From NCBI GenBank assembly GCA_963803545.1, contig CAWDMX010000001.1:62001-126000 (forward strand): a stretch of DNA of 64,000 nucleotides, written 5' to 3'. Both the position numbers and the translations under genes were made by a program. The stretch is from Legionella_C sp963803545. Lineage in GTDB: Bacteria > Pseudomonadota > Gammaproteobacteria > Legionellales > Legionellaceae. Numbering within the stretch: the stretch's first letter is position 1; each line of letters opens with the position of its first letter. Of this stretch, positions 34,192 through 43,752 are shown one piece after another. The notes under the pieces were generated by a model. The model saw only the letters and a program-made list of their open reading frames with translations. It searched no databases and was not told the DNA's origin.

Positions 34192-35067
34192 CTACCAGCC
34201 GGTAACGTCGCCAATTGCATCACCCAAATCCGCTGGTGATTGTACCGTTTTGACACCGGCTGCCTCTAGTGCTTTGAACTTTTCAGCCGCCGTTCCTTTA
34301 CCGCCGGCAATAATTGCCCCGGCATGCCCCATTCGCTTACCAGCTGGAGCGGTAACACCGGCAATATAAGAAACAACCGGTTTGCTAACATGTCTTTGAA
34401 TATACTCAGCCGCTTCCTCTTCCGCAGAGCCGCCAATTTCACCAACCATAATAATCGCTTCGGTTTGCGGATCCTTTTCAAACAAAGCCAACACATCAAT
34501 AAAACTCATACCCGGAATTGGATCCCCACCAATACCAATACACGTGCTCTGACCAAACCCTTTGTCCGTTGTTTGTTTAACCGCTTCATACGTAAGCGTT
34601 CCTGAACGCGAGACAATTCCAACTTTTCCAGGTAAATGAATGGAGCCTGGCATAATACCAATTTTGCATGCGCCCGGTGTAATAATTCCTGGGCAGTTAG
34701 GGCCTATCAAACGCGAATGCGTATTATTTTCCAAGTATAGTTTCACTTGCAACATATCCAATACTGGAACACCCTCGGTGATACAAACTATTAATTTTAT
34801 ACCAGCTTCCGCTGCCTCTAAAATTGAATCTTTACAAAAAGCTGCCGGAACATAAATTACGCTTGCGTCCGCGCCAGTTTCCTCAACCGCCTCTCGAACT
34901 GTGTTAAATACCGGTAGCTTAAGGTGCGTTTGTCCGCCTTTCCCGGGCGTAACTCCACCAACCATATGGGTGCCATAATCAATGGCTTGCTGGGAATGGA
35001 ACGTGCCTTGTTTGCCGGTGAAACCCTGGCAAATTACTTTTGTTGCTTTGTTTACTAATACACTCAT
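34192..35067 (-). CDS. sucD: Succinyl-CoA synthetase alpha subunit
   Basis: With SucC, converts succinyl-CoA to succinate with formation of ATP or GTP. The 291 residues include the CoA-binding GFTGKQGTFH, IGPNCPGII, SRSGTLTYE and the phosphorylated active-site histidine H248 in GHAGAIIAGG. GAGG lies six bases before the ATG at 35067. The longer frame to 35079 is not needed. It follows sucC. Confidence 0.97.
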   Translation of the reverse strand: MSVLVNKATKVICQGFTGKQGTFHSQQAIDYGTHMVGGVTPGKGGQTHLKLPVFNTVREAVEETGADASVIYVPAAFCKDSILEAAEAGIKLIVCITEGVPVLDMLQVKLYLENNTHSRLIGPNCPGIITPGACKIGIMPGSIHLPGKVGIVSRSGTLTYEAVKQTTDKGFGQSTCIGIGGDPIPGMSFIDVLALFEKDPQTEAIIMVGEIGGSAEEEAAEYIQRHVSKPVVSYIAGVTAPAGKRMGHAGAIIAGGKGTAAEKFKALEAAGVKTVQSPADLGDAIGDVTGW

Positions 35068-35114
35068 CACAGGCCTCAAATCTTTAATTAATTGGTTATA
35101 TACTTTGTCGATTA

Positions 35115-36275
35115 CTAGGAAACTGCGGCAACTATTTTTTTCGCAGCATCCGTAAGACTTGTTGCAGCAATTACATTAAGATTGCTGGCGTTTAGAATGT
35201 CCGCACCGAGTGCAGCGTTATTGCCTTCTAAGCGTACAACAACTGGAATGGTCACATCGATTTCTTTAACCGCCGCAAGAATTCCTTCCGCAATAAGATC
35301 GCAACGGACTATGCCGCCAAATATATTTACTAAAATACCTTTTACTTTTTCGTCGGATAAAATAATCTTGAATGCTTCACTCACGCGTTCTTTAGTAGCG
35401 CCGCCACCTACGTCTAAAAAGTTAGCCGGATCACCGCCGTGTAATTTGATGACGTCCATGGTTGCCATTGCTAAACCGGCTCCATTAACCATACATCCAA
35501 TTTCACCGTCTAAAGGAATGTAATTAAGCTCCCATTCGGTCGCTTTATTTTCGCGCTCATCTTCTTGTGAGGCATCCCGCATCGCTTTTAATTTAGGCTG
35601 ACGATAAAGCGCATTGCTGTCTACTGTAATTTTTCCATCCAAACACATTATTTGGCCGGTTTTAGTAACAACTAATGGATTCACTTCAAGAAGACTTAAG
35701 TCCAACTCAACAAATAGTTTGGTTAGTGACAGGACTAGTTGGGTGAAAAATTTGATTTGCGTCTCATCTAATCCTAATTTGAAACCCAGTTCGCGCCCCT
35801 GAAAAGGCATAAGACCTACCAACGGGTCAACCAGAGCTTTGAATATTTTTTCCGGAGTTTCTTCCGCAACTTTTTCAATTTCCACCCCACCTTCGGTTGA
35901 CGCCATAACCACTACGCGCTGACTTGCTCTATCAACAACAACACTTAAATAAAGCTCACGGTCAATATCACAGGTTTCCTCGACTAATAAGGCATTGATA
36001 GGCTGACCCGAGGAATCGGTTTGATAAGTAACCAACCGCGTGCCTAATAACGATTTAGCGTAGGCGGAAATTTCTTCAGAGGTGGTTAATAACTTTACCC
36101 CACCTGCCTTACCCCGACCACCAGCATGCACCTGGGCTTTTACAACTTTACGCGGGGTAGTCAGTTTTTCAGCAGCGGCTACCGCTTCTTCTGCGGTAAA
36201 AGCAATATAACCTTTAGGAACCGCTATTCCGTAGCTTGCAAATAATTCTTTAGCTTGATATTCATGTAAATTCAT
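35115..36275 (-). CDS. sucC: Succinyl-CoA synthetase beta subunit
   Basis: A 386-residue ATP-grasp subunit. It has MNLHEYQAKELFASYG at the start, KAQVHAGGRGKAGGVK, LEVNPLVV, the GAGLAMATMD segment and NIFGGIVRCD near the end. All match SucC in length and order. Located between sucB and sucD in the TCA operon. Confidence 0.97.
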   Translation of the reverse strand: MNLHEYQAKELFASYGIAVPKGYIAFTAEEAVAAAEKLTTPRKVVKAQVHAGGRGKAGGVKLLTTSEEISAYAKSLLGTRLVTYQTDSSGQPINALLVEETCDIDRELYLSVVVDRASQRVVVMASTEGGVEIEKVAEETPEKIFKALVDPLVGLMPFQGRELGFKLGLDETQIKFFTQLVLSLTKLFVELDLSLLEVNPLVVTKTGQIMCLDGKITVDSNALYRQPKLKAMRDASQEDERENKATEWELNYIPLDGEIGCMVNGAGLAMATMDVIKLHGGDPANFLDVGGGATKERVSEAFKIILSDEKVKGILVNIFGGIVRCDLIAEGILAAVKEIDVTIPVVVRLEGNNAALGADILNASNLNVIAATSLTDAAKKIVAAVS

Positions 36276-36301
36276 TGTTACAGCCTTAAAAAATTTTAAT
36301 A

Positions 36302-37498
36302 TTAAATATCCAATAACAACCGAGCTGGATCTTCGAGTAACTCTTTGACGTTCACCAGAAACTGGACGGATTCTTTGCCGTCAATCAAACGATGATCGTA
36401 GGATAACGCTAAGTACATCATTGGCCGAATTACTACCTGACCGTTTTCAGCAATAGGGCGCTCTTGTATTTTATGCATGCCTAATATAGCTGTTTGCGGT
36501 GGATTAATAATAGGTGTCGCTAACAACGAACCAAAAACGCCGCCATTGGTGATAGTAAAGGTGCCGCCCTGCATTTCTTCCAACGCTAGTTTACCGAGAC
36601 GCGCCTTGGTTGCGGCTTCATTTATTGCTTTTTCAATGCCCGCCATGCTTAATTGATCCGCATCACGCACAACCGGAACCACCAAACCTCGTTCCGTTGA
36701 CACCGCTATACCAATATCGTAATAACCATGGTAGACAATATTCGTGTCATCAATTGAAGCATTAACGGCGGGAAACCGCTTCAACGCTTCGGCAACTGCT
36801 TTTGTAAAAAAGGACATGAAGCCTAATTTAACCCCATGTTTTTTTTCAAAACTTTCTTTGTATTGTCCGCGTAAATCCATCACGGCTTTTAAATTCACTT
36901 CATTAAAGGTTGTAAGCATCGCTGCATTATGCTGCGCTTGCACTAATCGTTCTGCAATTTTAGCGCGCAATCGCGACATTGGCACGCGTCTTTGTTCACG
37001 ACTACCAGCGGTTGGTGCGGCGACCTCCGGAGCGGCAACCAAGGTGGCTCTTTTGGACTCGATAAAAGAGGTAACATCTTCTTTAGTAACCCGGCCATCT
37101 TTTCCGGTACCCGTGACCTCGGCAGCTTGAATATTATTTTCTGCAAGCATACGGCGAACACCAGGACCCGCCGCTTTATCTTCCTCATCGACTGCAACTG
37201 CGTTTTTGGCGCTCACTTCCGTGGCTAGCGATTTATCTTTATTAACAACCGCCGCGGGGACTCCTTCCTCAATTCGTGCTAGCAGCTCATTCGACTGAAC
37301 CGTATCGCCTTCTTTAAAGAACAGTTCTTTAAGGATGCCATCTGCGGGTGCGGGTACTTCTAAAACTACTTTATCTGTTTCTAAATCTACAATATTTTGA
37401 TCGCGTTTTACTGCATCACCAGCTTTTACATGCCAGGTAGCCACTGTGGCGTCGGCAACCGATTCAGGTAAAGATGGAACTTTAACTTCTATAGCCAT
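36302..37498 (-). CDS. sucB: 2-oxoglutarate dehydrogenase E2 (dihydrolipoyl succinyltransferase)
   Basis: A 398-residue E2 core of the 2-oxoglutarate dehydrogenase complex. It has one lipoyl domain with the lipoylated lysine K43 (ETDKVVLEV), a linker, and a peripheral subunit-binding domain (GPGVRRMLAENNI). The catalytic domain ends in YDHRLIDGKE with H369 and D373. It transfers succinyl from E1 to CoA. It lies 22 bases after sucA. The E3 gene (lpd) is not in this cluster and is presumably shared with another complex. Confidence 0.97.
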   Translation of the reverse strand: MAIEVKVPSLPESVADATVATWHVKAGDAVKRDQNIVDLETDKVVLEVPAPADGILKELFFKEGDTVQSNELLARIEEGVPAAVVNKDKSLATEVSAKNAVAVDEEDKAAGPGVRRMLAENNIQAAEVTGTGKDGRVTKEDVTSFIESKRATLVAAPEVAAPTAGSREQRRVPMSRLRAKIAERLVQAQHNAAMLTTFNEVNLKAVMDLRGQYKESFEKKHGVKLGFMSFFTKAVAEALKRFPAVNASIDDTNIVYHGYYDIGIAVSTERGLVVPVVRDADQLSMAGIEKAINEAATKARLGKLALEEMQGGTFTITNGGVFGSLLATPIINPPQTAILGMHKIQERPIAENGQVVIRPMMYLALSYDHRLIDGKESVQFLVNVKELLEDPARLLLDI

Positions 37499-37520
37499 GG
37501 GTTAGTCCTTCTTCAATAAA

Positions 37521-40319
37521 TTAATTGTATAATGCTTCTTTAACTAATTGCGTCTGTTGTTCTGCGTGCAAAATTGGACTTCCAACCGCAGGAGCTGCGG
37601 CGAAAGCACGACCTGCATAACGCAGATGTTGTTCTGTTGTTAAGCAATCCCGCATATTGTGTTGTGAAGAAAACCACACTCCTTGATTTTTTGGCTCTTC
37701 TTGACACCAAATAATTTCTTTTGCATTTGGAAACTTAGCCAGTTCAGTAAGCAATGCTTTTTTAGGAAAAGGGTAAAGCTGCTCGATACGCACAATTGCA
37801 ACTGTTTCAAGCTTGTCTTCTCGCCTCTTTTGCAACAAATCGTAGTAAACTTTTCCGCAGCATAAAACTATTCTTTCGACCAAGTCATGTTTCAGGGCGT
37901 CAATCTCAGGAATAACCGTGTGAAACTTACCCGTTGATAAATCAGTCAAAGGGGATACCGCCAACTTAGCACGCAGTAAACTCTTTGGGGTCATTACGAC
38001 TAATGGCTTGCGGAATTTTCGGATCATTTGCCGGCGTAATAAATGAAATATTTGTGCGGGTGTTGTGGGTGTGCACACCTGAATATTATGCTGTGCGCAC
38101 AACTGCATAAAGCGCTCTAATCGTGCTGACGAGTGTTCTGGACCTTGCCCCTCATAGCCATGAGGCAGCAACATGACCAAACCACACAGTCTGCCCCACT
38201 TCTGCTCACCCGAGCTAATGAATTGATCGATAACCACTTGAGCGCCGTTAGCAAAATCACCGAATTGCGCCTCCCAAATAACCAGAGCTTCAGGTGAAGA
38301 GCACGCGTAGCCGTATTCAAAGGCTAAAACCGCTTCCTCGGACAATACCGAATCGATAACTGTAAACTTTTTATAAGGATCGGTAGTAACCTGTTCTAAG
38401 GGCACATATACTTCACCACTTTTGATATCGTGTAAAACTGCGTGCCGATGCGCAAAAGTACCCCGACCTGAATCTTGACCTGACAAGCGAACGAGATAAC
38501 CCTCGGCAGATAAGCTGGCGTAGGCCATAATTTCTGCGTAGCCCCAATTCATCTCAAGCTCAGCCTTGCTCATTTTTTCACGGTCAGTCAATAATTTTTT
38601 AACCACCGTATGCACTTCAAAATTTTCGGGCAAATGATGCAGAATTTGCGACAATTTCTTGATGGTTTTTTCATCGATCGTCGTATCGGTCTTATCCGTC
38701 CATTTAGTGTGCAGATAAGGCGCCCAATCGGTTGAAAATTTGCCAAGATAATCGCCGTGCACAAGATTTACAACGGCTTCCCCTTTATCCAACGCGGTAC
38801 GATATTCATCAATAAGCGCCGTCACCTGTTCTTGAGAAACGATTTGTTGATTGATTAAGTTATCCGCGTATAACGCACGCAACGTCCGCATGCTCTTAAT
38901 TTTTTTATACATGTTCGGCTGCGTAACCGATGGTTCGTCGGCCTCGTTATGGCCGTGGCGCCTATAACATACTAAATCCAGGACAATGTCGCGTTTGAAT
39001 CGTTTGCGAAAATCAAAGGCAAGCTGGCTTGCAAAAACTACAGCCTCGGGGTCGTTACCATTAACATGCAAAACGGGAGCTTGCACCATTTTAGCTACAT
39101 CCGTGCAATACAGAGTTGAGCGAGCATCTAAGGGATTTGAAGTCGTGAATCCAATTTGATTATTTATAACAATATGGATAGTACCCCCGGTGGAATAACC
39201 GCGCGCCTGTGAAAAATTGAACGTCTCCATCACAACGCCCTGACCGGCCATTGCCGCATCCCCATGTATAACTATGGGAACGACTTGTTCTTTTCCTGTT
39301 AAATCATGGCGCTTCTCTAAACGCGTACGCACGGAACCTTCAACCACCGGACCAATAATCTCTAGGTGTGAAGGATTAAACGCCAATGCTAAATGCACTA
39401 TTTCGTCGGTGTCGGTACGAATATCGGAAGAAAATCCCATATGGTATTTAACATCACCGGTACGCTCGGATTTGTAGTTTCCTTCAAACTCTTGGAATAG
39501 GGTAGACGGCTCTTTACCCAATACATTGACTAAAACATTTAAGCGCCCTCGATGGGCCATACCGATGACAATCTCTTTGGTTTTTGCGCAGCCCGCGGCG
39601 TGAATAATTTGCTTCATCATTGGAATTAATGCATCGCCGCCTTCTAAAGAAAATCTTTTTTGACCAACGTAACGCGTTCCTAAGTAGCGCTCTAATCCAT
39701 CGGCTGCTATCAAATCTTTTAAAATAGCCGTTTTTTTCTCTGGACTAAAATCGTCACGTCCTTGGGTGGTTTCCATTTTTTCCTGCAACCACTCCACTTC
39801 TTCGGTATTGGATATGTGCATGTACTCAATACCTATTGCTCCACAATAGGTATTGCGCAGAGCTTCTAAAATTTCTTTTAAGGACATTTTTTGTTTAGAA
39901 AAATAATTTCCCGCAAAAAAACTACGGCTGCAATCTTTTTCCTCTAAATGATGATAGCTCAGTTCAAGACTGGGTACCTGGGTGCGATCCGTCATTTCTA
40001 AAGGATCTAATTTTGCCAAATGGTGACCATGGGCGCGATAAGCATTAATTAAATTAGCAACTTGGAACTGCTTACTGTCTTCACTAATAGCAGCGGTACT
40101 TTTTGAACTTGGGTGCGCTAAAAAATAATCTCTAACTTGTCGGTGCGAGACATCTTTGTTTCTTGTAGAACGATTTAAATCCGCAAAAATTTTTCGCCAA
40201 TCTTCGGAAACTGAGGTGGGGTCTGCTAAATAATCCTCATAAAGGCCATCGACATAGGCCATATTACCGCCGGACAGGTAGGCGGAATTTGATTGATTTT
40301 GCAGGTCAACACTGCTCAT
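37521..40319 (-). CDS. sucA: 2-oxoglutarate dehydrogenase E1
   Basis: Thiamine-diphosphate decarboxylase of the 2-oxoglutarate dehydrogenase complex (932 residues). It has the N-terminal E2-binding segment (SAYLSGGNMAYVDGLYEDYL), GMAHRGRLNVLVNVLGK, HGDAAMAGQG, NNQIGFTT and the C-terminal HGYEGQGPEHSSARLERF. The ATG at 40319 has GGAG six bases before it. The frame extends to a TTG at 40331. Between sdhB and sucB. Confidence 0.97.
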   Translation of the reverse strand: MSSVDLQNQSNSAYLSGGNMAYVDGLYEDYLADPTSVSEDWRKIFADLNRSTRNKDVSHRQVRDYFLAHPSSKSTAAISEDSKQFQVANLINAYRAHGHHLAKLDPLEMTDRTQVPSLELSYHHLEEKDCSRSFFAGNYFSKQKMSLKEILEALRNTYCGAIGIEYMHISNTEEVEWLQEKMETTQGRDDFSPEKKTAILKDLIAADGLERYLGTRYVGQKRFSLEGGDALIPMMKQIIHAAGCAKTKEIVIGMAHRGRLNVLVNVLGKEPSTLFQEFEGNYKSERTGDVKYHMGFSSDIRTDTDEIVHLALAFNPSHLEIIGPVVEGSVRTRLEKRHDLTGKEQVVPIVIHGDAAMAGQGVVMETFNFSQARGYSTGGTIHIVINNQIGFTTSNPLDARSTLYCTDVAKMVQAPVLHVNGNDPEAVVFASQLAFDFRKRFKRDIVLDLVCYRRHGHNEADEPSVTQPNMYKKIKSMRTLRALYADNLINQQIVSQEQVTALIDEYRTALDKGEAVVNLVHGDYLGKFSTDWAPYLHTKWTDKTDTTIDEKTIKKLSQILHHLPENFEVHTVVKKLLTDREKMSKAELEMNWGYAEIMAYASLSAEGYLVRLSGQDSGRGTFAHRHAVLHDIKSGEVYVPLEQVTTDPYKKFTVIDSVLSEEAVLAFEYGYACSSPEALVIWEAQFGDFANGAQVVIDQFISSGEQKWGRLCGLVMLLPHGYEGQGPEHSSARLERFMQLCAQHNIQVCTPTTPAQIFHLLRRQMIRKFRKPLVVMTPKSLLRAKLAVSPLTDLSTGKFHTVIPEIDALKHDLVERIVLCCGKVYYDLLQKRREDKLETVAIVRIEQLYPFPKKALLTELAKFPNAKEIIWCQEEPKNQGVWFSSQHNMRDCLTTEQHLRYAGRAFAAAPAVGSPILHAEQQTQLVKEALYN

Positions 40320-40387
40320 TTTTTTCTCCAAATAAAACGGCTCGATTTTTTATCGAGCAGGTAAAACTAGATAATTATTTAAGCGAA

Positions 40388-41110
40388 TTAGGTCTCTTCT
40401 TTAAGCATTTTTGTACGAATATGACCAATTGCCGCTGTCGGATTTAAGCCTTTTGGACAGACATTTGCGCAATTCATTATGGAACGGCAGCGAAATACGC
40501 TAAACGGATCTTTTAACTTATCCAGCCGGTGTATCGTTGCTGTATCACGACTGTCGGCTAAAAAACGCCAGGCTTGTAACAAGCCGGCAGGCCCGACAAA
40601 TTTATCAGGATTCCACCAAAAAGAGGGGCAGGAGCTGGTGCAACACGCGCATAAAATACACTCATACAGCCCATCCAACTGCGCCCGCTCTTCTGGAGAC
40701 TGTAAGCGTTCGCGTGCAGGGGCATTGCTGTCGTTTTGCAGATACGGTTCAATGCGCTCGTACTGATGGTAAAATTGGGACATATCGACCACTAGATCCC
40801 GTACTACCGGAAAACCGGGTAAGGGTCGAACCACTATTTTTTTTGATTTTAATTGCGACAGAGCCGTAATACAGGCAAGAGCATTAGTGCCGTTAATATT
40901 CATCCCGTCCGATCCACAAACTCCCTCGCGGCAGGAGCGCCGGTAAGCAAGTGTTGAATCTTGTTCGTCGCGAATACGCTCTAACAGCGTTAGCACCTTA
41001 GGGTCGCCTATTGCTGGAATCGTTAAAGAATAGTCCTGCATGTAAGGTTTATTATCAATCTCTGGATTATAGCGATAGATTGAAAATTGCAATTGTGTCG
41101 TTTCAGCCAT
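40388..41110 (-). CDS. sdhB: Succinate dehydrogenase iron-sulfur subunit
   Basis: Membrane-peripheral subunit with three Fe-S clusters (240 residues). The 2Fe-2S ligands are in SCREGVCGSDGM and ACIT, the 4Fe-4S in CILCACCTSSCP, and the 3Fe-4S in CRSIMNCANVCPKGLNP. The electron path from flavin to quinone is thus intact. The ATG at 41110 follows GAGGG by eight bases, and sdhA stops 13 bases upstream. The longer frame to 41149 runs into sdhA. Confidence 0.97.
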   Translation of the reverse strand: MAETTQLQFSIYRYNPEIDNKPYMQDYSLTIPAIGDPKVLTLLERIRDEQDSTLAYRRSCREGVCGSDGMNINGTNALACITALSQLKSKKIVVRPLPGFPVVRDLVVDMSQFYHQYERIEPYLQNDSNAPARERLQSPEERAQLDGLYECILCACCTSSCPSFWWNPDKFVGPAGLLQAWRFLADSRDTATIHRLDKLKDPFSVFRCRSIMNCANVCPKGLNPTAAIGHIRTKMLKEET

Positions 41111-41123
41111 CAAATTAACCCTC

Positions 41124-42908
41124 TTAATAAACGCGTTCTTTCGGCTCAAGTGGCTCGATATACTGCGGTGATGTATTCACTGGTCGAAAATCAATAGTTC
41201 CGTCTGCAAAACATACGGTATGTTTTATCCAATTTTCATCGTCTCGCTTAGGGAAATCTTCTCTGCTGTGCGCGCCACGGCTTTCTTCACGCTGCAAAGC
41301 GGACTGTGCCGTAGCTTTGGCCGTTGCCATTAAATTATCCAACTCCAGAGCACTTATACGACTGGTATTAAACACTTTACTTTTATCCGTTAACAGGGCG
41401 TGGTTTAATCGCTCTTCTAAAAGTTGGAGTTTCTTCAAGCCTTCCAACATTACCGCACCCGTCCGAAACACACCAAAATCCTCTTGCATAACCCGCTGCA
41501 TTTCATTGCGTATCTCAACAGGATTTTCACCACTGGTTGAATTTTCCCAACGGTGATAACGTTGTAGAGCGTGGTCAACGTCGTCGTTGTTAACATGAGC
41601 GTGATCGGGTAATTGATTGGACTGCCACAGCGTTTCCAAATGCAAACCGGCAGCACGGCCAAAGACAACTAAATCCAGCAAAGAATTGCCTCCCAAACGG
41701 TTAGCCCCATGAACCGATACGCAAGCGCATTCGCCTACGGCATACAGACCTTCAATAATTTGCTCTACGCCATTTTTATGGCTTAATACTTCCCCATGCA
41801 TCGTCGTGGGGATACCACCCATACTGTAATGGCAGGTGGGAACCACGGGAATTGGCTCAACAATGGGGTCGACACCGGCAAATTTAATAGAAAGTTCGCG
41901 AATACCGGGTAACCGTTTATTGATAAGGTCTGCTCCTAGATGATCGAGCTTCAATTTAACGTAATCCAACCCTTGTGGATCAAAACCTTTCCCCGCGCGC
42001 ATTTCTAAAGCCATAGAGCGCGCAACCACATCTCGAGAAGCTAAATCTTTTACCCGGGGAGCGTAACGTTCCATAAAGCGCTCACCGTCTTTGTTAATCA
42101 GGTAACCACCCTCACCCCTACAGCCTTCGGTTACTAAGGTTCCCGCTCCGGCTATGCCGGTGGGGTGAAATTGCCACATTTCCATGTCTTGAAGCGGCAA
42201 GCCTGCCCGTAAAGCCATGCCAAAGCCGTCCCCAGTATTGATGTACGCATTCGTCGTAGACTGAAAAATGCGACCAGCACCACCGGTTGCTAACACACAA
42301 GCTCGTGCTTGGTAAAACTGCACCTCACCCGTTTCAATGCATAGAGCGGTAACCCCAGCAATTCGCCCATGGCTATTTTTAACTATATCTAAAGCAAACC
42401 ATTCACTGAGAATATGCGTTCCCGCTTTAATATTTTGCTGGAATAAAGTATGCAATAAAGCATGACCGGTTCTGTCTGCTGCGGCGCAGGTTCGAGCCGC
42501 CTGAGCGCCACCAAAATCTCTCGATTGGCCGCCAAATTGGCGTTGGTAAATTCGACCATTTTCCATCCGGGAAAACGGTAAGCCCATATGCTCAAGCTCA
42601 TAAACTGCAGCCGGCCCTTCTTTACAGAGGTACTCAATACAATTCTGATCACCAATGTAATCAGCACCTTTTACTGTATCGTACCAGTGCCAGTCCCATT
42701 TATCGGGATGCGCATTACCAAGCGCTGCGGTAATTCCACCCTGTGCCGAAGCCGTGTGCGATCGCGTGGGATACACTTTGGAAATAACCGCAGCTTTTAA
42801 ACCAGCCTGCGCCAATTGCAACGAAGTTCGCAGACCCGCACCGCCGCCACCTATTACAATGACGTCAAAAACATTGCGTATTACTGTATCGGGAGTCGTT
42901 ATTGCCAT
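41124..42908 (-). CDS. sdhA: Succinate dehydrogenase flavoprotein subunit
   Basis: A 594-residue catalytic subunit with covalent FAD. It has VIGGGGAGLR (FAD-binding), the flavin-attachment histidine in SHTASAQGGI, HPTGIAGAG, the catalytic arginine region and YSMGGIPTT. The ATG at 42908 has GGGGA eight bases upstream and lies two bases after the sdhD stop. Confidence 0.97.
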   Translation of the reverse strand: MAITTPDTVIRNVFDVIVIGGGGAGLRTSLQLAQAGLKAAVISKVYPTRSHTASAQGGITAALGNAHPDKWDWHWYDTVKGADYIGDQNCIEYLCKEGPAAVYELEHMGLPFSRMENGRIYQRQFGGQSRDFGGAQAARTCAAADRTGHALLHTLFQQNIKAGTHILSEWFALDIVKNSHGRIAGVTALCIETGEVQFYQARACVLATGGAGRIFQSTTNAYINTGDGFGMALRAGLPLQDMEMWQFHPTGIAGAGTLVTEGCRGEGGYLINKDGERFMERYAPRVKDLASRDVVARSMALEMRAGKGFDPQGLDYVKLKLDHLGADLINKRLPGIRELSIKFAGVDPIVEPIPVVPTCHYSMGGIPTTMHGEVLSHKNGVEQIIEGLYAVGECACVSVHGANRLGGNSLLDLVVFGRAAGLHLETLWQSNQLPDHAHVNNDDVDHALQRYHRWENSTSGENPVEIRNEMQRVMQEDFGVFRTGAVMLEGLKKLQLLEERLNHALLTDKSKVFNTSRISALELDNLMATAKATAQSALQREESRGAHSREDFPKRDDENWIKHTVCFADGTIDFRPVNTSPQYIEPLEPKERVY

Positions 42909-42910
42909 TT

Positions 42911-43258
42911 TTATTGTCCCCAAACTATCATTAAGGCCCAAATAAATTGACTAGAAAGCCAAACTAGAACCAACATTTGAATGGATAGCCGCACTGCTGT
43001 TGATTTTAAATAATCTGTAGTAACAGTCCATATACCAATCCAACTATGCAAAGACAAAGCGACCACAGCAAGTGTAAAGGCTACCTTCATGATTGGCGAA
43101 TGAAACAAATCGGCCCACTGCTGATAGGTTAATCCGGGAGTGCTTATCAAATAAACCAGCATAAATGTACTAAACGCCGCAAAGTACACCGCTGTTATGC
43201 GTTGAATCAACCAATCCTTTAACCCATTACCAGTCAAACTGGTTACATTGGTCACCAT
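42911..43258 (-). CDS. sdhD: Succinate dehydrogenase membrane anchor subunit
   Basis: A 115-residue protein with three membrane helices. QRITAVYFAAFSTFML begins helix I, and SLHSWIGIWTVTTDYLK contains the heme/quinone-region histidine and the family DYLK end. It overlaps sdhC by seven bases. The ATG at 43258 follows GGGGG by seven bases and is preferred to the upstream TTG. Confidence 0.93.
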   Translation of the reverse strand: MVTNVTSLTGNGLKDWLIQRITAVYFAAFSTFMLVYLISTPGLTYQQWADLFHSPIMKVAFTLAVVALSLHSWIGIWTVTTDYLKSTAVRLSIQMLVLVWLSSQFIWALMIVWGQ

Positions 43259-43626
43259 AACCAAACCCCCATCATCAAGGTAAATATTACCGTTAAAATT
43301 AAAACGATTATTGCACTTATGCGGCCCGCCACTAATCCTTCACCAATACCAAAGTCCATTAATAAATGACGTATTCCGGCAATCAAATGGTACAGTAGAG
43401 CGGCAGAAAAAATCCCAATAAGTACTTTATAGAAGGGCTTTGCTAGCAAAAATCCTAGTTCCGCAAACGATGATGCGTCAATGAGTGATTGATTTAAGCA
43501 GTACAACACAAAAGGCAGTAGTAGAAATAATCCTATTCCTGATAACCGATGTAAAATTGAAACCAACCCCATGATTGGTAATTTTATAGTCGTTAAATCC
43601 AAATTTATTGGTCTTTTTTTATTCAC
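43252..43626 (-). CDS. sdhC: Succinate dehydrogenase cytochrome b556 subunit
   Basis: A 124-residue anchor with three helices. It has the N-terminal signature RPINLDLTTIKLPI followed by SILHRLSGIGLF, and the heme ligand histidine region LYHLIAGIRHLLMD. It starts at GTG with AGGA ten bases upstream. First gene of sdhCDAB-sucABCD-pdxH. Confidence 0.95.
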   Translation of the reverse strand: MNKKRPINLDLTTIKLPIMGLVSILHRLSGIGLFLLLPFVLYCLNQSLIDASSFAELGFLLAKPFYKVLIGIFSAALLYHLIAGIRHLLMDFGIGEGLVAGRISAIIVLILTVIFTLMMGVWLW

Positions 43627-43657
43627 TTTTATAGTGTCCTTTGTAAGTAGAAATCAA

Positions 43658-43717
43658 ATTATAGACTAGAGTACTGTAAATAATGGCGGAGTATACCACT
43701 CGGATTTTTAAGCGCAA
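43658..43717 (-). promoter_or_regulatory. Candidate sdh operon promoters
   Basis: On the minus strand upstream of sdhC, TTGCGC (43712-43717) and TATACT (43690-43695) are 16 bases apart, and a second -10 hexamer TATAAT lies at 43658-43663 with a poor -35. Either or both could drive the TCA operon. Confidence 0.45.
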
Positions 43718-43752
43718 AGTTTCATCTGCGAAATCCTGTAAGATTTCTAATT

